A stretch of 64,000 nucleotides of DNA from assembly GCA_036924285.1 (NCBI GenBank), contig JAYKYS010000010.1, positions 19,753,001-19,817,000 of the forward strand, read 5' to 3'. The stretch's first letter is position 1, and each line of letters opens with the position of its first letter. The notes beneath the pieces are model-generated. The model worked only from the letters and a program-made list of their open reading frames with translations. It did not search any database and was not told the origin of the DNA. The position numbers and the translations under genes were made by a program. This DNA comes from Asterella californica (taxonomy: Eukaryota; Streptophyta; Marchantiopsida; Marchantiales; Aytoniaceae). Positions 44,511 to 55,767 of this stretch are shown here, in pieces.

Positions 44511-47242
44511 ATGGATGCTGAGAGCCTATCTCAATTCATAGATGAGGCTTCTACGTCTGGAGAGGCCTCGAGGGTGAACCCACTGAAAAGGTCTGACATG
44601 CGATTGCTTGAAGCATTCACGTTGATCATGCAACAACAACAAGCCGTTGAACGAAAGGAGGCAATGACTACTAGAGCTTTACAGTTTGTTGTGGGTTTGT
44701 TGGATCAGTTTGATGGAAAGAACATCTCCAAGTACCTTAAGTACTATTCTCGGGAGATGGAGTTGAGTAAAGTGCCAGAGAGAGAGATGGTCAACACATT
44801 TGAGCTTGCTGTCGTACCAGAGATACGAGAGCATGTGAAGGAGATCATCCACTCTCATGGCGCTACATGAGAAGAGTTTACTTTTCAATTAAAAGAAGAA
44901 TACTATCTAGAAGACGCAGATCGAGTGACTAAGAAGTCATTCATGGAGTGGGTAAACAAACCCAATAAAGGGCTTGTTGCTACAGAGCTATTTAGGGAGT
45001 TCGAGAGACAATTCTTTCAGTTGTCTCGGATGGAGAAGCTCACACTAGAGAACGACAAGGTGGAGCTGTTTCTGCAAGCAGCTAACAATGAGCTACAGAG
45101 GGAGTTGGAACTTCTTTTGGAAGATAGGATGGAAGATATTGGACTCACGGTCGATTGGAGGAAGGTTTCTGAAGAAGTGGGTGTACTTGCGAAGCAGGAG
45201 TATCGGAGAGAGAAGATGGTGGTAAGGCAAGAAGTGAGACCACCGCCAATCGTACTACCCCGTAGGCAACCAATAATGTCTAATCTACAAGTACCTCCTA
45301 TTTCGTTTCTTGCTGTTCCTGTCCCTACGGTTGCACCTCAAAAAGATGCAATAGAGGAATTGGTAAAAGGGATGAGAGACTTGCAGATTAAGCTAGCAAG
45401 ATTAGAGGAGAAAGAGGGAGTACTTGAGAGCAAACCCGCTCCAAAGCAAGGATATGTGCAGAGATGTATTTGGTGCGATAGCACTGAACATCATCGGAAG
45501 GAATGTGGAGACTTTGCTGACATCCTACGGCAAGGAGTGATCTACTGGAAAGAGGGGAAGGTTGCCTTGAAGGAGACAGGTGAGATCCTCAAAACTAACT
45601 TTGGAAGAGGAGGGATGAGGCAAGTTTTAGAGGATTATCTTTCACAACATGCCGAGGTATCAGTACAAGCCGCTACTTATGAGGTTGAGGTAGTGAACGA
45701 TAGAGATAGTACTTCTGAAGAGGAAGTAAAGGCGAGTAAAATATGGAGTCATGCTGTGACCACAATGGAGAAAGGAAAAGCAACAAGGGGTGAGTTACTC
45801 AAGGTGGCCACGACAATCAGAGGTGCTACTGGATGGAGTGATCTAGTAGATACAATGTCTGTACACGCTTACTTGGTAAAAAGTCAACATGAGGCTCTCA
45901 TGGAGGAGAAGCGTAGGAGGGATGATGCTGGTCCTAATGAGGAGAGAAGTACTCCTAAGAGGCAGTTACGAGGTGAGAAACCTCAGCTAGATACAACACC
46001 GATGCGAGAGGAAACTATGGAGGAAGTCTCACTGTCTATCACAGAGAGGTTAGAAAGGAGTAAGAAAGGTAAGCCTGCTACCTACAAGCTGCAGTCAGAT
46101 ATTGAAGCAGCTACAGATTTGAAGGGGGTGTTAGAAGAGAGAGTGCTCAATGCGAAGATTGAGTTTACTTTACGCGAGATCCTTGGAATAGCAAAGAAGG
46201 AGTTCCATGATGTCATTATTGACATCATCAAGAGGAAGAGGCAGTTGACAAGTGAGACTGCTATGACTAATGCTCTAGACACGAGAATAACGAAGGAGGA
46301 GGAGCTAGAGCTAGCTGAATATTGCACCAACCATAAAGTTCAATTTGCTGTAGATGAAGATGAGGGAGATGATATGGTTTCTAGTTACTATACTAGGGGA
46401 CATTGGGCTAGAGATACTACGGAGACCTTGGTGAAGATAGGAGATTTGGTAGATCCGGTGGTTGCTCTTATTGACCATGGATCAGAGATTAACATCGTAT
46501 CTAAAGATGTCTATAAGCGAGAGAAATGGCTCATTGACACAGAGCATGGTTGGATGATCCGGGCAGCGAATAACACATGAGGGAGAACTCTACGGTGCTT
46601 GTCCGGATGTAAAGGTGAAGATTGGGGATGTAGTCATAGAGCAAAACTTTTCTGTTCAAGACACTACTTCGTATCCGGTGATTCTTGGACAGTCATACAT
46701 CACGGTTGTAAGGATGGAGACCAAGGTGCTGGATGATGGATCCGCATATGCTAGGATCAGAAATCAAGACGGTAAGAGAGCAGTGCAGTTTCTGACTGTA
46801 CCTCCTAACCATGAGCGCAATCGGGAGAACTTGCGGAGTGGTTCTCTTCCTAAAGTCACTGAAGAGTTTAAGGATTTTCGCATAGGGTCACTATAGAGCA
46901 AGGGTATAGTGATGCCGATACAAAAAAGGAGGTACTCTCGTCAGCGAAGGGAAGTGCCTTTTGTACAAGAGTTGTGGGATTTTCTGCGAGTGGATACGCA
47001 GCTTGTTGATCTACGGAAGTGGGAGCGGAAGGCTGTGGAAAGAGCTGAGAAAGATCTAAAAAGAGTGTGTGTACTTGACAAGGAGGATAGAATAGCGGGT
47101 GTTTACATGGAGATGGGATTAGAGGATCCTTTGGAGGAACTTACCAAGATTGAGAAAAGGAGTGAAGATCAATTGGTGGAAATAAATTCTAGACAGCCCT
47201 ATTCGATCATAGAGTCATTCCAGAAACCAGAAGTCAGGGTTG
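44511..47242 (+). pseudogene. gag: gag and protease of gypsy element 3 (lineage with DHGS protease)
   Basis: ATG at 44511, 55 bp after the LTR (MDAESLSQFIDEASTSGEA). The gag core runs through QFDGKNISKYLKYYSREMELSKV, FELAVVPEIREHV, RVTKKSFMEWVNKP and EFERQFFQLSRMEKLTLE (to about 45060). The knuckle CIWCDSTEHHRKEC is at about 45466. A long charged region precedes the protease VVALIDHGSEINIVS (about 46465), with His after the catalytic Asp. After a frameshift near 46580 come FSVQDTTSYPVILGQSY, METKVLDDGSAYARIRNQDGKRAVQFLTV and a further Arg/Lys/Glu-rich segment. Stops are TGA at 44868 and TAG at 46894. The frame is split at 47242 by the copia insertion and resumes at 52607. From memory, this protease and the following block are most like fungal Ty3 elements. 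Confidence 0.83.
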
Positions 47243-47247
47243 AAACC
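47243..47247. repeat. Target-site duplication, left (AAACC), copia
   Basis: AAACC before TGTTGATATAG, repeated at 52602-52606. Confidence 0.93.
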
Positions 47248-47367
47248 TGTTGATATAGTCCCAAGCTCTAGTAGATCGACGGCTACCATTAGCCGGAGTG
47301 GTTAGGGTTGTTAGAGTTAGTTAGAGGGCTAACCCACCATTAGGGTTTCCCTTGTACTCACCTCCAC

Positions 47368-47375
47368 TATATATA
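47368..47375 (+). promoter_or_regulatory. TATA box, copia LTR
   Basis: TATATATA, 120 bp into the 231-bp LTR; also at 52491-52498. The position fits a transcript start about 30 bp further on, near the hairpin. Confidence 0.7.
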
Positions 47376-47377
47376 CA

Positions 47378-47398
47378 GAGAGAGGCAAAGCCTCTCTC
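47378..47398 (+). repeat. Perfect hairpin just below the copia TATA box
   Basis: GAGAGAGGC, loop AAA, GCCTCTCTC: a 9-bp stem with no mismatch. The same hairpin is at 52501-52521. It would be at or close to the 5' end of the RNA and again near its 3' end, in the R region. Confidence 0.75.
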
Positions 47399-47478
47399 AT
47401 CTCATTCCTATTTTACTTCCTTGTCTATTCGCTCTCTCTCTCTTCTTGGAGTGTCCTCGAAGTATCGATCTTTCTACA

Positions 47479-47490
47479 TGGTATCAGAGC
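47479..47490 (+). promoter_or_regulatory. copia primer-binding site
   Basis: TGGTATCAGAGC, complementary to the 3' end of tRNA-Met and standard for plant copia elements. It follows the LTR without a spacer. Confidence 0.93.
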
Positions 47491-48135
47491 ATGTGAGAGC
47501 GTGTGTCCCTTGCTGATGAGCAAGATGGAGATTGGAGTACAGGAGAGAGCAGCCGGAGTTGTGCCTGATGTCGAGCACTATCCTGCTGATGCGTTCGGGT
47601 GAGGCGAAATCGTTTCTTTCGCCACCAGAAACTTTGAACGCGATTTTGGAGGCTTAGACGATTTTTTCTCGCTGTTTTCTGTCGACCAGCCTTACAAGGC
47701 TGTCTTGCTCAGAAGGTGCGAATTGTGTACTGGGCCAAGTTTCAGTCGATTTGGAGATTTCCAGCGGCAGATTTTCAAACGGATCTTTTTCGATCAAAAC
47801 GAAAGTTTTAGGACTTGAGTCCAAAACTAATCCTGTTTCGAATAAGGGTGGGTTTGCAAATTTCTGAAAATTTCAAGGGGTCGCACGCCCATTTTCGACC
47901 TCATTTGGTCTAGTTTCGACCTTTCTTGGTGTGTTCTTTCGACGTTTCCGTCGTGTTTTGTACACCTACAGTTCGCGCACAGGTTCTTTTCTCGTTGTCG
48001 CTGCAGGAGGAGTTCGCAAAGTCGCCTCGTCGTGACTTGTGACAACTCTTGATTGCGCGGTGGGGAGAGACGAGTTTCGTGCAGTTTCTGGGAGGTTTTT
48101 CGCGTACATAACAGTGCAATTTCGACATTGCAGCT

Positions 48136-51100
48136 ATGGCGGAGTCTGTGTCTTTGATCACTGGAGAGAAACTCGACAAGAACAACTACCAAGTGTGGAA
48201 GTTCCGGATGAAGACTTTCCTGCAGGGACAAGATCTATGGGATCTTATCACTGAGGAGGAGAAAGCGCCTAAAGTGCCAATTTCTGATCCGAAATTCAAG
48301 GAGTGGAAGAAGCGCTCATATCAGGCTATTCACTACATCGCGCTGACAGTTTCAGCATCGATGATCGGTCACATCCAGGATTGTGATACGCCCAAGAAAG
48401 CTTGGGATGCACTCGCGCATCTGTTTCAATCCGGAACAGAGGCGCGGAAGCTGTAATTGCTGCAGCAGTTCAATACCGTGAAGAAGGGATCGATGTGCAT
48501 AAACGACTATGTGAACGGGGTCAAGCAGCTTGCGGATCAGCTATCTTCTGTCAAAGTCGAGATTGATCCCACTGTCTTGATCGGAGCCACATTGCAGGGA
48601 CTGCCTGCAGAGTACAAACAGTTCATAACATCGATTTTGACCAGAGAACCTCTTCCGCAGTTTGATGAGCTTGTTCCTATGATGTTAAGAGAGGAGGTGC
48701 GCCTACTGGGGAGTTCTACTTCGACGGGTCAGCAAGAATCTGTCTATTTTGCAAGTTCTGGAGGATCTCGAGGTAGGGGTCGTGGCAAAGGTGCTGGACG
48801 TGGACGGGGTCGCGGACAGCAACAGCAATCACAGCAGCAGCAGAACCAGCAGAACCAGCAACAGTCTGGAGGTTCCAACAACAATCAGAGAAGAGCGCCT
48901 GGTTCCTGCAACTACTGCAAGAAACAAGGCCACAATGCGAATCAGTGCTACAAGAAGCAGAACGATCAGAAACAACACGACAACAACCCCCAACAAGGTA
49001 ACAGCAACCAGCAAGGCTATGCAGTCACTGAGCATGTCTATTCGGAGCAATTGCTGATTACTACGCATCAGAGTTATGCGGCTTTCGAGCCACAGACTGA
49101 CTGGGTGATCGACTCCGGCGCCACCAGTCACATGACTCCCCATCGGGAGTGGTTTAGTTCACTCGAGCCTGTGGAGACTCCACAGTTTATGGTGACAGGA
49201 GATGACACCAAGCACAAGATCCAGCACAAGGGTAACATTCCACTTGACATTCCTGCCTCAACGTTTACTGGTATACGGAATGTCTTACATGTACCTACAT
49301 TGACTAGAAACCTGCTATCTGTAGGACAGTTAATAGAGCAGGGTCTGCAAGTGCGCTTCAATAAAGATGGATGCTTTATTGAAGATTCGAATGGCACTGT
49401 CATAGCTCGAGATATCAAGAGTGGTAGGCTGTTTAAACTAGATGCATCTGCGTCTAAGTTACAGGCTGCCATGTATGGACAGAGTGGTCCAGTAGTGTCT
49501 GATATTGACATCTGGCACAAGCGAATTGGGCACATGAACTTTCAGAGGCTGAAAAGCCTTCCGAGTTCTGACCTGGTTACAGGTCTGCCCAAATTCGAAT
49601 CCAGTGAGCCCACTGGAGTCTGTGCAGCATGTCAATTCGGCAAGCAAGCTAGACAGCCCTTTAAGGGATCATGCAGTAGAGCGAACAAGCTTCTGGAGCT
49701 TGTTCACACTGATGTATGGACTGCTTCTCAGCCAAGTATGACCGGTTTCCAGTACTTCGTGTCGTTCATTGATGATCATTCGCGTTATACTTGGATCTAT
49801 TTGTTGAGAAACAAGTCCTCTGCCGAAGTACTGTCAGCATTCCAGACTTCCCGCAAGTTGGTGGAAAAACAGTCTGGAGCATCTATCCTCTGTTTGAGAT
49901 CTGATGGAGGAGGCGAGTTTCTTTCTGGAGAGTTCGATGCATATCTGCGTGAGCATGGTATCCGACGCCAGAAGACCTGCAGTTACAGTCCGCAGCAGAA
50001 CGGGGTTGCGGAGCGCAAGAATCGACACATAGCAGAAGCTGCTCGTGCGATGTTGAACGAGAAGACCATGCCTAGACCTTACTGGGCAGAAGCTGTTTCA
50101 TGTGCGGTGTATCTGATGAACCGGACGCCTACAGCGGCAGTCCACAGCAAGACACCGATGGAGGTCTTCATAGGCAGTAAGCCTGATTACTCTTTCCTTA
50201 AAGTTTTCGGATGTATCTATTATGTGCACATACCTGATGAAAGACGTAAGAAACTAGATCCGAAAGCAGATAGATGTATCTTCCTTGGTTATGCTTCTGA
50301 TACGAAAGGATATAGGTGCTACAATCCTTCGTCCAAGCAGTTCTATATCAGTAGAGATGTCGTGTTTGATGAGCTACAGTCTTGGTTTGCACCTGCACCT
50401 GTGATAGCCATCCCTGTACCTACTGTAGAACCAAGGAGTCAGTCCACTGTAGTACCTCAGAGTAGTACGTTGAGTGGAGGATCTGGAGAAGTCACTGATT
50501 CCAGATCAGAATCTGTTGCACATAGAGCTGTTGTTAACGCTGGAGTCCACGTAACACAGCCTAGTGGAACTAGTGTAGTTTCTACACAGGATGAGCGCGT
50601 GCTATTGCAGCGTATGTTTGACTCATCCAGATATGTGGATCTTCCACATCCCCTGGATACTTTGTCCCAGACCTTGGCGTCTACGTCAGATCAGTTGCAA
50701 GGGGAGGTGACTAGTGCACCGATTACCTCTCGCAGATCTGAGCGGCCAAAACATCCAGTGAGTAGGTATATGCATGAAGGTTTTCTTGCTGCGCACCATG
50801 CATATATGGCCAATGTTCTTCAGGAACAGGAACCGAGTTCGTTTGAGGAGGCGATGCACAAGGCCCAATGGGTAAGTGCTATGGAAGCTGAACTTGCTGC
50901 GCTTCATCACCAACAGACTTGGGAGTTGGTAGACTTACCTCAGGGTAAGAAAGCGATTGGTTGCAGGTGGGTTTTCAAGGTCAAGCGCAACTCGGATGGT
51001 ACAGTGTGTCGGTACAAGGTCAGATTGCTAGCTAAGGGCTACGCACAGCAACATGGAGTGGATTTTGAGGAGACCTTTGCTCCTGTTGCGAAGATGGTGA

Positions 51101-52428
51101 CTATTCGAACAGCAGTTGCAGTTGCAACTCAGAAAGGTTGGAAGATGCACCAGATGGACTTCAAGAACGCCTTCCTCAATGGCGATCTTGAGGAGGAGGT
51201 CTACATGCAGCAACCTCCTGGTTATGAGGATCCTAAGTTCCCTTCCCGTGTATGTAAGTTACGGAAGGCTCTCTATGGTCTGAAACAGGCACCAAGAGCA
51301 TGGTATGCAAAGATCAATTCTTACTTACAGTCTCTTGGTTTCCACCTGTGTAGTTCAGACTCTACCTTGTATTCATTGAGAATACGAGACCGGATTGTTG
51401 TGATCACCATCTATGTTGATGACTTGATCATTATCGGTAACTTTGAGGAGCTTATTTCCCAGATCAAGGATCACTTGAAATCCGAGTTCGAGATGATGGA
51501 CTTAGGAGAACTCAAGTACTTCCTTGCTGTGGAGTTCATTAGAGATGGGAAGGATGTTTGGCTTGTACAGCGACAGTATGCTCTCAGTATGCTTGAGAGA
51601 TTTGGTATGCTTGATTGCAAACCCATTGCTACACCATTAGAGCAAGGGGTAAAGCTAGGAGCAGAGGATGGTGAGTTGCTGGATGATCCACGCATGTACA
51701 GACAGATGGTTGGGAGTCTTATCTACTTGACCATCACCAGACCAGACTTGAGCTATGATGTCGGTCTGATTAGTCAATTCATGCAGTCACCACGGAGACC
51801 ACATTTTGAGGCTGTCAAGCGGATCCTCCGCTATGTGAAGTTCTCGATGCAGTACGGACTTCACTATCGATACGGTGGACCATTGTTGTTACATGGCTAC
51901 ACAGATGCTGATTGGGCAGGAAGTGCCGACAGGAGATCCACGTCAGGTTTTGCTTTTGGACTTGGAAGCGCTGCTATAAGCTGGGCTTCTAAGAAGCAAC
52001 CCACAGTTGCTTTGTCATCCACGGAAGCAGAGTATCGAGGAGCAACGAACGCAACATGCGAATCGATTTGGCTTCGATGTCTGCTATCTGATATTGGTGT
52101 GGAGTGTACAGATCCTGTTGTTGTATATACAGACAACATTAGCAGCATGAAGTTAGCTAGTAATCCTGTTTTCCATGCTAGGACGAAGCACATTGAGGTG
52201 CACTATCACTTTATTAGAGAGAAGGTCCTTGCAGGAGAGATTGAGCTCAGTTATGTGAGCACAGGAGATCAGGTTGCCGATATCTTCACTAAGGCGTTGC
52301 CTAGAGATAAGTTTGATGCTTTCAGACATTGTCTAGGAGTACAGGATGTAGAGATGAGCTTGAAGGGGAGTGTTGATATAGTCCCAAGCTCTAGTAGATC
52401 GACGGCTACCATTAGCCGGAGTGGTTAG
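48136..52428 (+). CDS. gag-pol: copia Gag-Pol polyprotein, one in-frame stop
   Basis: ATG at 48136 after a leader of about 645 bp, giving 1430 codons in one frame apart from TAA at 48454-48456 (after TEARKL). Gag: YQVWKFRMKTFLQGQDLW, an Arg/Gly and Gln/Asn-rich segment, and the knuckle CNYCKKQGHNANQC near residue 255. Protease: WVIDSGATSHMT near 325. Integrase: the zinc domain IWHKRIGHMNFQRL...CAACQFGK near 460-510, then the D, D, E core (HTDVWTASQ, LRSDGGGEF, SPQQNGVAERKNRH). Reverse transcriptase: GCRWVFKVKRNSDG, FAPVAKM, ALYGLKQAPRAWY and IYVDDLIIIGN near 1090. RNase H: GYTDADWAG, ALSSTEAEY and KHIEVHYHF. The last 19 codons lie in the 3' LTR. Everything except the one stop looks functional. 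Confidence 0.93.
52358..52370 (+). promoter_or_regulatory. copia polypurine tract
   Basis: GCTTGAAGGGGAG directly before the 3' LTR, the standard place for priming of the plus strand. It also lies within the coding frame. Confidence 0.85.
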
Positions 52429-52601
52429 GGTTGTTAGAGTTAGTTAGAGGGCTAACCCACCATTAGGGTTTCCCTTGTACTCACCTCCACTATATATACA
52501 GAGAGAGGCAAAGCCTCTCTCATCTCATTCCTATTTTACTTCCTTGTCTACTCGCTCTCTCTCTCTTCTTGGAGTGTCCTCGAAGTATCGATCTTTCTAC
52601 A
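52371..52601 (+). repeat. copia 3' LTR (231 bp)
   Basis: Same length and ends as the 5' LTR. Contains the stop codon of gag-pol at 52426-52428. Followed by the AAACC duplication. Confidence 0.96.
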
Positions 52602-52606
52602 AAACC
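52602..52606. repeat. Target-site duplication, right (AAACC), copia
   Basis: Second copy of AAACC; the interrupted gypsy gene continues from here. Confidence 0.93.
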
Positions 52607-55600
52607 AAGTACAAAACAGTAGATAGAAAGGTTAAGCCTGTAGCTCAACCTTTACCCGATGACTCCAACCACCGTTCAGCAAGCTTCGAAGGAGAAGAGC
52701 TTAAGGGGTCCTCGCCAAGTGGGTCACAAGTTTACTGCGGCTACACTCAAGGAGTTGAAGGTAGGATCCGCAGATTTTCTCTTTCCTATTGAAGAGCGAG
52801 AGTTCAAAGAGATGTTGAGTAAGCATGGAAAGGCTTTTTCTTTTGAAGCTTCGGAGATAGGATGCGTGGATCCGAGCGTAGTAGCTCCAATGATTATTTT
52901 TACAATGCCGCATGCACCTTGGGACTTGAGGCCAATCCCTGTACCTAGGGCTCATCTACCTAAGCTTATGGAGCTTCTGAAGGAGAAAATGCAGATGAAG
53001 ATTCTTGAACCTTCATTTGCACCGTATTCTAATCGTTGGTTTACAGTTCCGAAAAAGAGTGGAGTGTTACGCTTCATTCAAGATATGCAGCCGGTAAACC
53101 AAGTGACTATCAAGAATACAGGGATAGGACCAATTGTAGGAGAGTTTGCTGAAGCATTTGCTGGAAAGGCGATCTATTTCGTAAGAGATCTCTACTCCGG
53201 ATACGATCAATTTCAACTTGCCGAAAGGAGCAGGGATGTCACCACTATGAGGACGCCGTTGGGACTTATAAGGATGTGCACATTACCACAAGGAGCTACA
53301 AACTCAGTGGCGCACATGATGAATGGAATGAATAAGATCTTACGAGATTTTATTCCGGAGAAGACAATGCCATTCTTGGATGACATTCCAATCAAGGGTT
53401 GTCTAGAAGAGGAGAAGGATGAAGCGACAGATCAGAGGGGGTGTCGTAAGTTTGTTGCTGATCACATTGCAGATGTTGATAAGATATTGTCACGTCTTGA
53501 GGAAGTCCACTTGACGCTATCTGGAGCTAAGTCCTCGTTTGGAGTGCGAGAGATTGTGATTGTGAGACATTTGTGTGGATGGTTTGGTCGTAGGCCTGAT
53601 CCGAGTAAGGTGGATGCCATCCAACGGATGAAGGACACATGTAGTTCGCAAACTGAAGTACGGAGGTTCTTAGGAGCTTGTGTGTTCTATCATGTTTGGA
53701 TTCCTCACTTTGCACATGTTGCTGATCCTTTGTACGGCTTGCTTCGAAAAGGCAAGAAGTTTAAGTGGGACGAGAAGCACTCAGTTGCAGTTCGAAGGCT
53801 AAAAGAACTGTTGTCTTCTCCGCTTGTACTTCGTAGGGTCAGCTATGAAGGGGGTAAACCTGTAGTTCTGACTGTTGATAGTAGCCCTATAGCAATTGGA
53901 TGGGTTGTGGGGCAAGATGATGAGGAAGGGAACAAGTTTGCTGTGCGGTTCGGCGCAAAGGTGTTGAGTGAGCGACAAAGGAAGTATCTGCAAGTGAAGC
54001 GAGAACTATGGGGGGTGGTTATAGCTATGAAGGTTGAGAAAGATTACCTGATTGGAGCATCGGTGGTTGTGGAGACTAATTGTTTGTCATTGTTGGAAAT
54101 GATTACGAATTGTAACACTCCTGATATTGCTATGCTAAGGTGGATAGCGTACATCAAATCATTGAATCATGAATTCAAGCACATAGCTGGTAAGGATAAC
54201 CCAATAGCAGACATGTTGTCTCGAGCAAAGTATGAAGGAGAGGAAGATATGATCGAGGACACAGAAGATGTTGGCACTACCGTCTTTTCTAGAGCGCAAA
54301 AGAGAGAAGCAATGTATCCAAAACCATTCGAAGATGAGTTGTACGAGGGTGAATGGATAGATATTGGGCGTTATCTTAGCACGTTGCTGAAGCACCATGA
54401 ATGGAGTGATACACATTTCAAACAGATCAGGATGAAGACTTACAACTATCTACTACAAGGTGGTTATTTGTGGAAGCAATCTAAGCGAGAAGTTGATCTA
54501 CCACAAAGAGTTGTGTGCAAGAAAGAGATGTAGATGCAGCTTATTCGAGAGTTCCATGATAGTTTATGGGCTGGACATCGAGGTATTTATGCAACCTTCA
54601 CAAAGCTCAAAGAGAGGTACTGGTGGCGTAACATGTACAGAGATGTGATGAGGTTTGTAGAATCGTGTCAGACTTGTCAGATGTACTCAGAGATCAGACA
54701 TCGAGACGGTTTGCATCCTACATATCCGCTTGCAATCCATTACAAATGGGTAGTAGATCTGGTTATCATGCCAGTGGGGATATGGCAAATGCGGTATTTG
54801 GCTCTTGCACGAGAAGATCTGTCCAATCAAGTGGAAGGACGGGCTTTGCATACGAAGTCCACTGAAGGAGTTTGCAGATTCTTGTTAGAGGACGTGATTT
54901 GTAAGTACGGGTGTGTTGGGAAGATTACAGCAGATCGTGGAGAGTTGAATACTCTCGAAGCTAAGCAGTTCTTTGAGAGATGCGGGGTGAAACTAGCTGT
55001 TACTACGACCTACAGTCCAGAAGGGAATGCTAAGAGTGAGCGAGGTCATCCTCCTATTGTTAAAGCCATTGTGAAAGCTTGTAGAGGAAGGGTGAAGGAG
55101 TGGTCGAGGTTCTTACCTTTTGCTTTATGGGTTGATCGTTGCACACATAGTTTAGTGACTGGGTACATGCCAGCGGAGCTAATGCAAGGGCAAAAACTTA
55201 TCATGCCCATCGAAGAGCACATTCCTACTTGGAGCGTTCTACCTTGGGAGGATAATATGTCTAAGGAGGATCTTCTTGCGCTTCAGATTCGTCAACTGGA
55301 AAGAAGACCCGAGGACATAGAGATTGCAGTTGATAGGTTGAGAAAGGCACTGTTGAAGAATAAAGGCAGGTTTGATGAGCGTCATCGGTTGCGGCCAAAG
55401 GAGATTAAGGAAGGCGATTGGGTGTTGGTGTATGATTGTAGCTTGGACAACCAACACAGTGCGCTTAGAAAATTCTCTAAGCGGTGGTTTGGACCATATG
55501 TGGTTCTTGTTGTACATGACAATGCTACATATTCACTTCGGGAGCTTGATGGATCAAAGCTCAAAGTTCCCATTGCAGGAAAGCGTGTGAAACTCTTCAA

Positions 55601-55733
55601 GAAGCGAGATGAAGAAATAAACGTGGAGGAAGTCGGAGCGGAGTTTGATCTCTTAGACGACGACGAGGATGATTTGGTTCTTGAGGATGCTGATAACGAC
55701 AACATCAGTCAGGATGACGAAGACGTTGTGTGA
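52607..55733 (+). pseudogene. pol: pol of gypsy element 3: reverse transcriptase, RNase H, integrase
   Basis: After one frameshift near 52690, a long frame runs from 52659. Reverse transcriptase: EPSFAPYSNRWFTVPKKSGVLR, DLYSGYDQFQLA, LPQGATNSVAHMMNGM and FLDDIPIKGC (FLDD in place of YxDD). Connection: RRFLGACVFYHVWIPHFA. RNase H: LTVDSSPIAIGWVVGQ, VKRELWGVV and ETNCLSLLEM. Integrase zinc finger: EFHDSLWAGHRG...CQTCQMY. Core: WVVDLVIMP, ITADRGELNT and the glutamate in NAKSERGHPP. Tail: RRPEDIEIAVDRL, GDWVLVYDCSLDNQHS and RRWFGPYVV-like KRWFGPYVV, then a short acidic end. A TAG at 54531 is the only stop before 55731. The gene ends without a recognisable 3' LTR because the inversion junction follows. 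Confidence 0.88.
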
Positions 55734-55767
55734 TGCCGTCCACAACTTGTTGTGGACGGCAACACAC
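55728..55767. repeat. 18-bp foldback at the inversion junction
   Basis: GTGTGATGCCGTCCACAA (55728-55745), loop CTTG, then its inverse at 55750-55767 with one mismatch. It lies exactly where plus-strand element-3 pol changes to minus-strand element-2 gag, and includes the pol stop codon. Likely a scar of the rearrangement. Confidence 0.85.

Larger units (their letters stand above)
47248..47478 (+). repeat. copia 5' LTR (231 bp)
   Basis: TGTTGATATAG...CTTTCTACA. Contains a TATA box, a short perfect hairpin and a CT-rich stretch (CGCTCTCTCTCTCTTCTTGG) before the end. Identical to 52371-52601 except for T against C near 47427. Confidence 0.96.
47248..52601 (+). mobile_element. Ty1/copia retrotransposon, young and nearly intact
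   Basis: A 5354-bp element with two 231-bp LTRs that differ at one position (near 47427), AAACC duplications, a TGGTATCAGAGC primer-binding site, a polypurine tract and one gag-pol frame with the copia order (integrase before reverse transcriptase). It sits inside the gag-pol gene of gypsy element 3 in the same orientation. The LTR identity makes it the youngest insertion in the window. The only obvious lesion is one stop codon in gag. Confidence 0.96.

Noticed and set aside
48454..48456. Programmed stop-codon readthrough in copia gag
   Set aside because: Copia elements normally use one frame, the stop is in the middle of the gag core, and no known readthrough context follows; a simple mutation is more likely.
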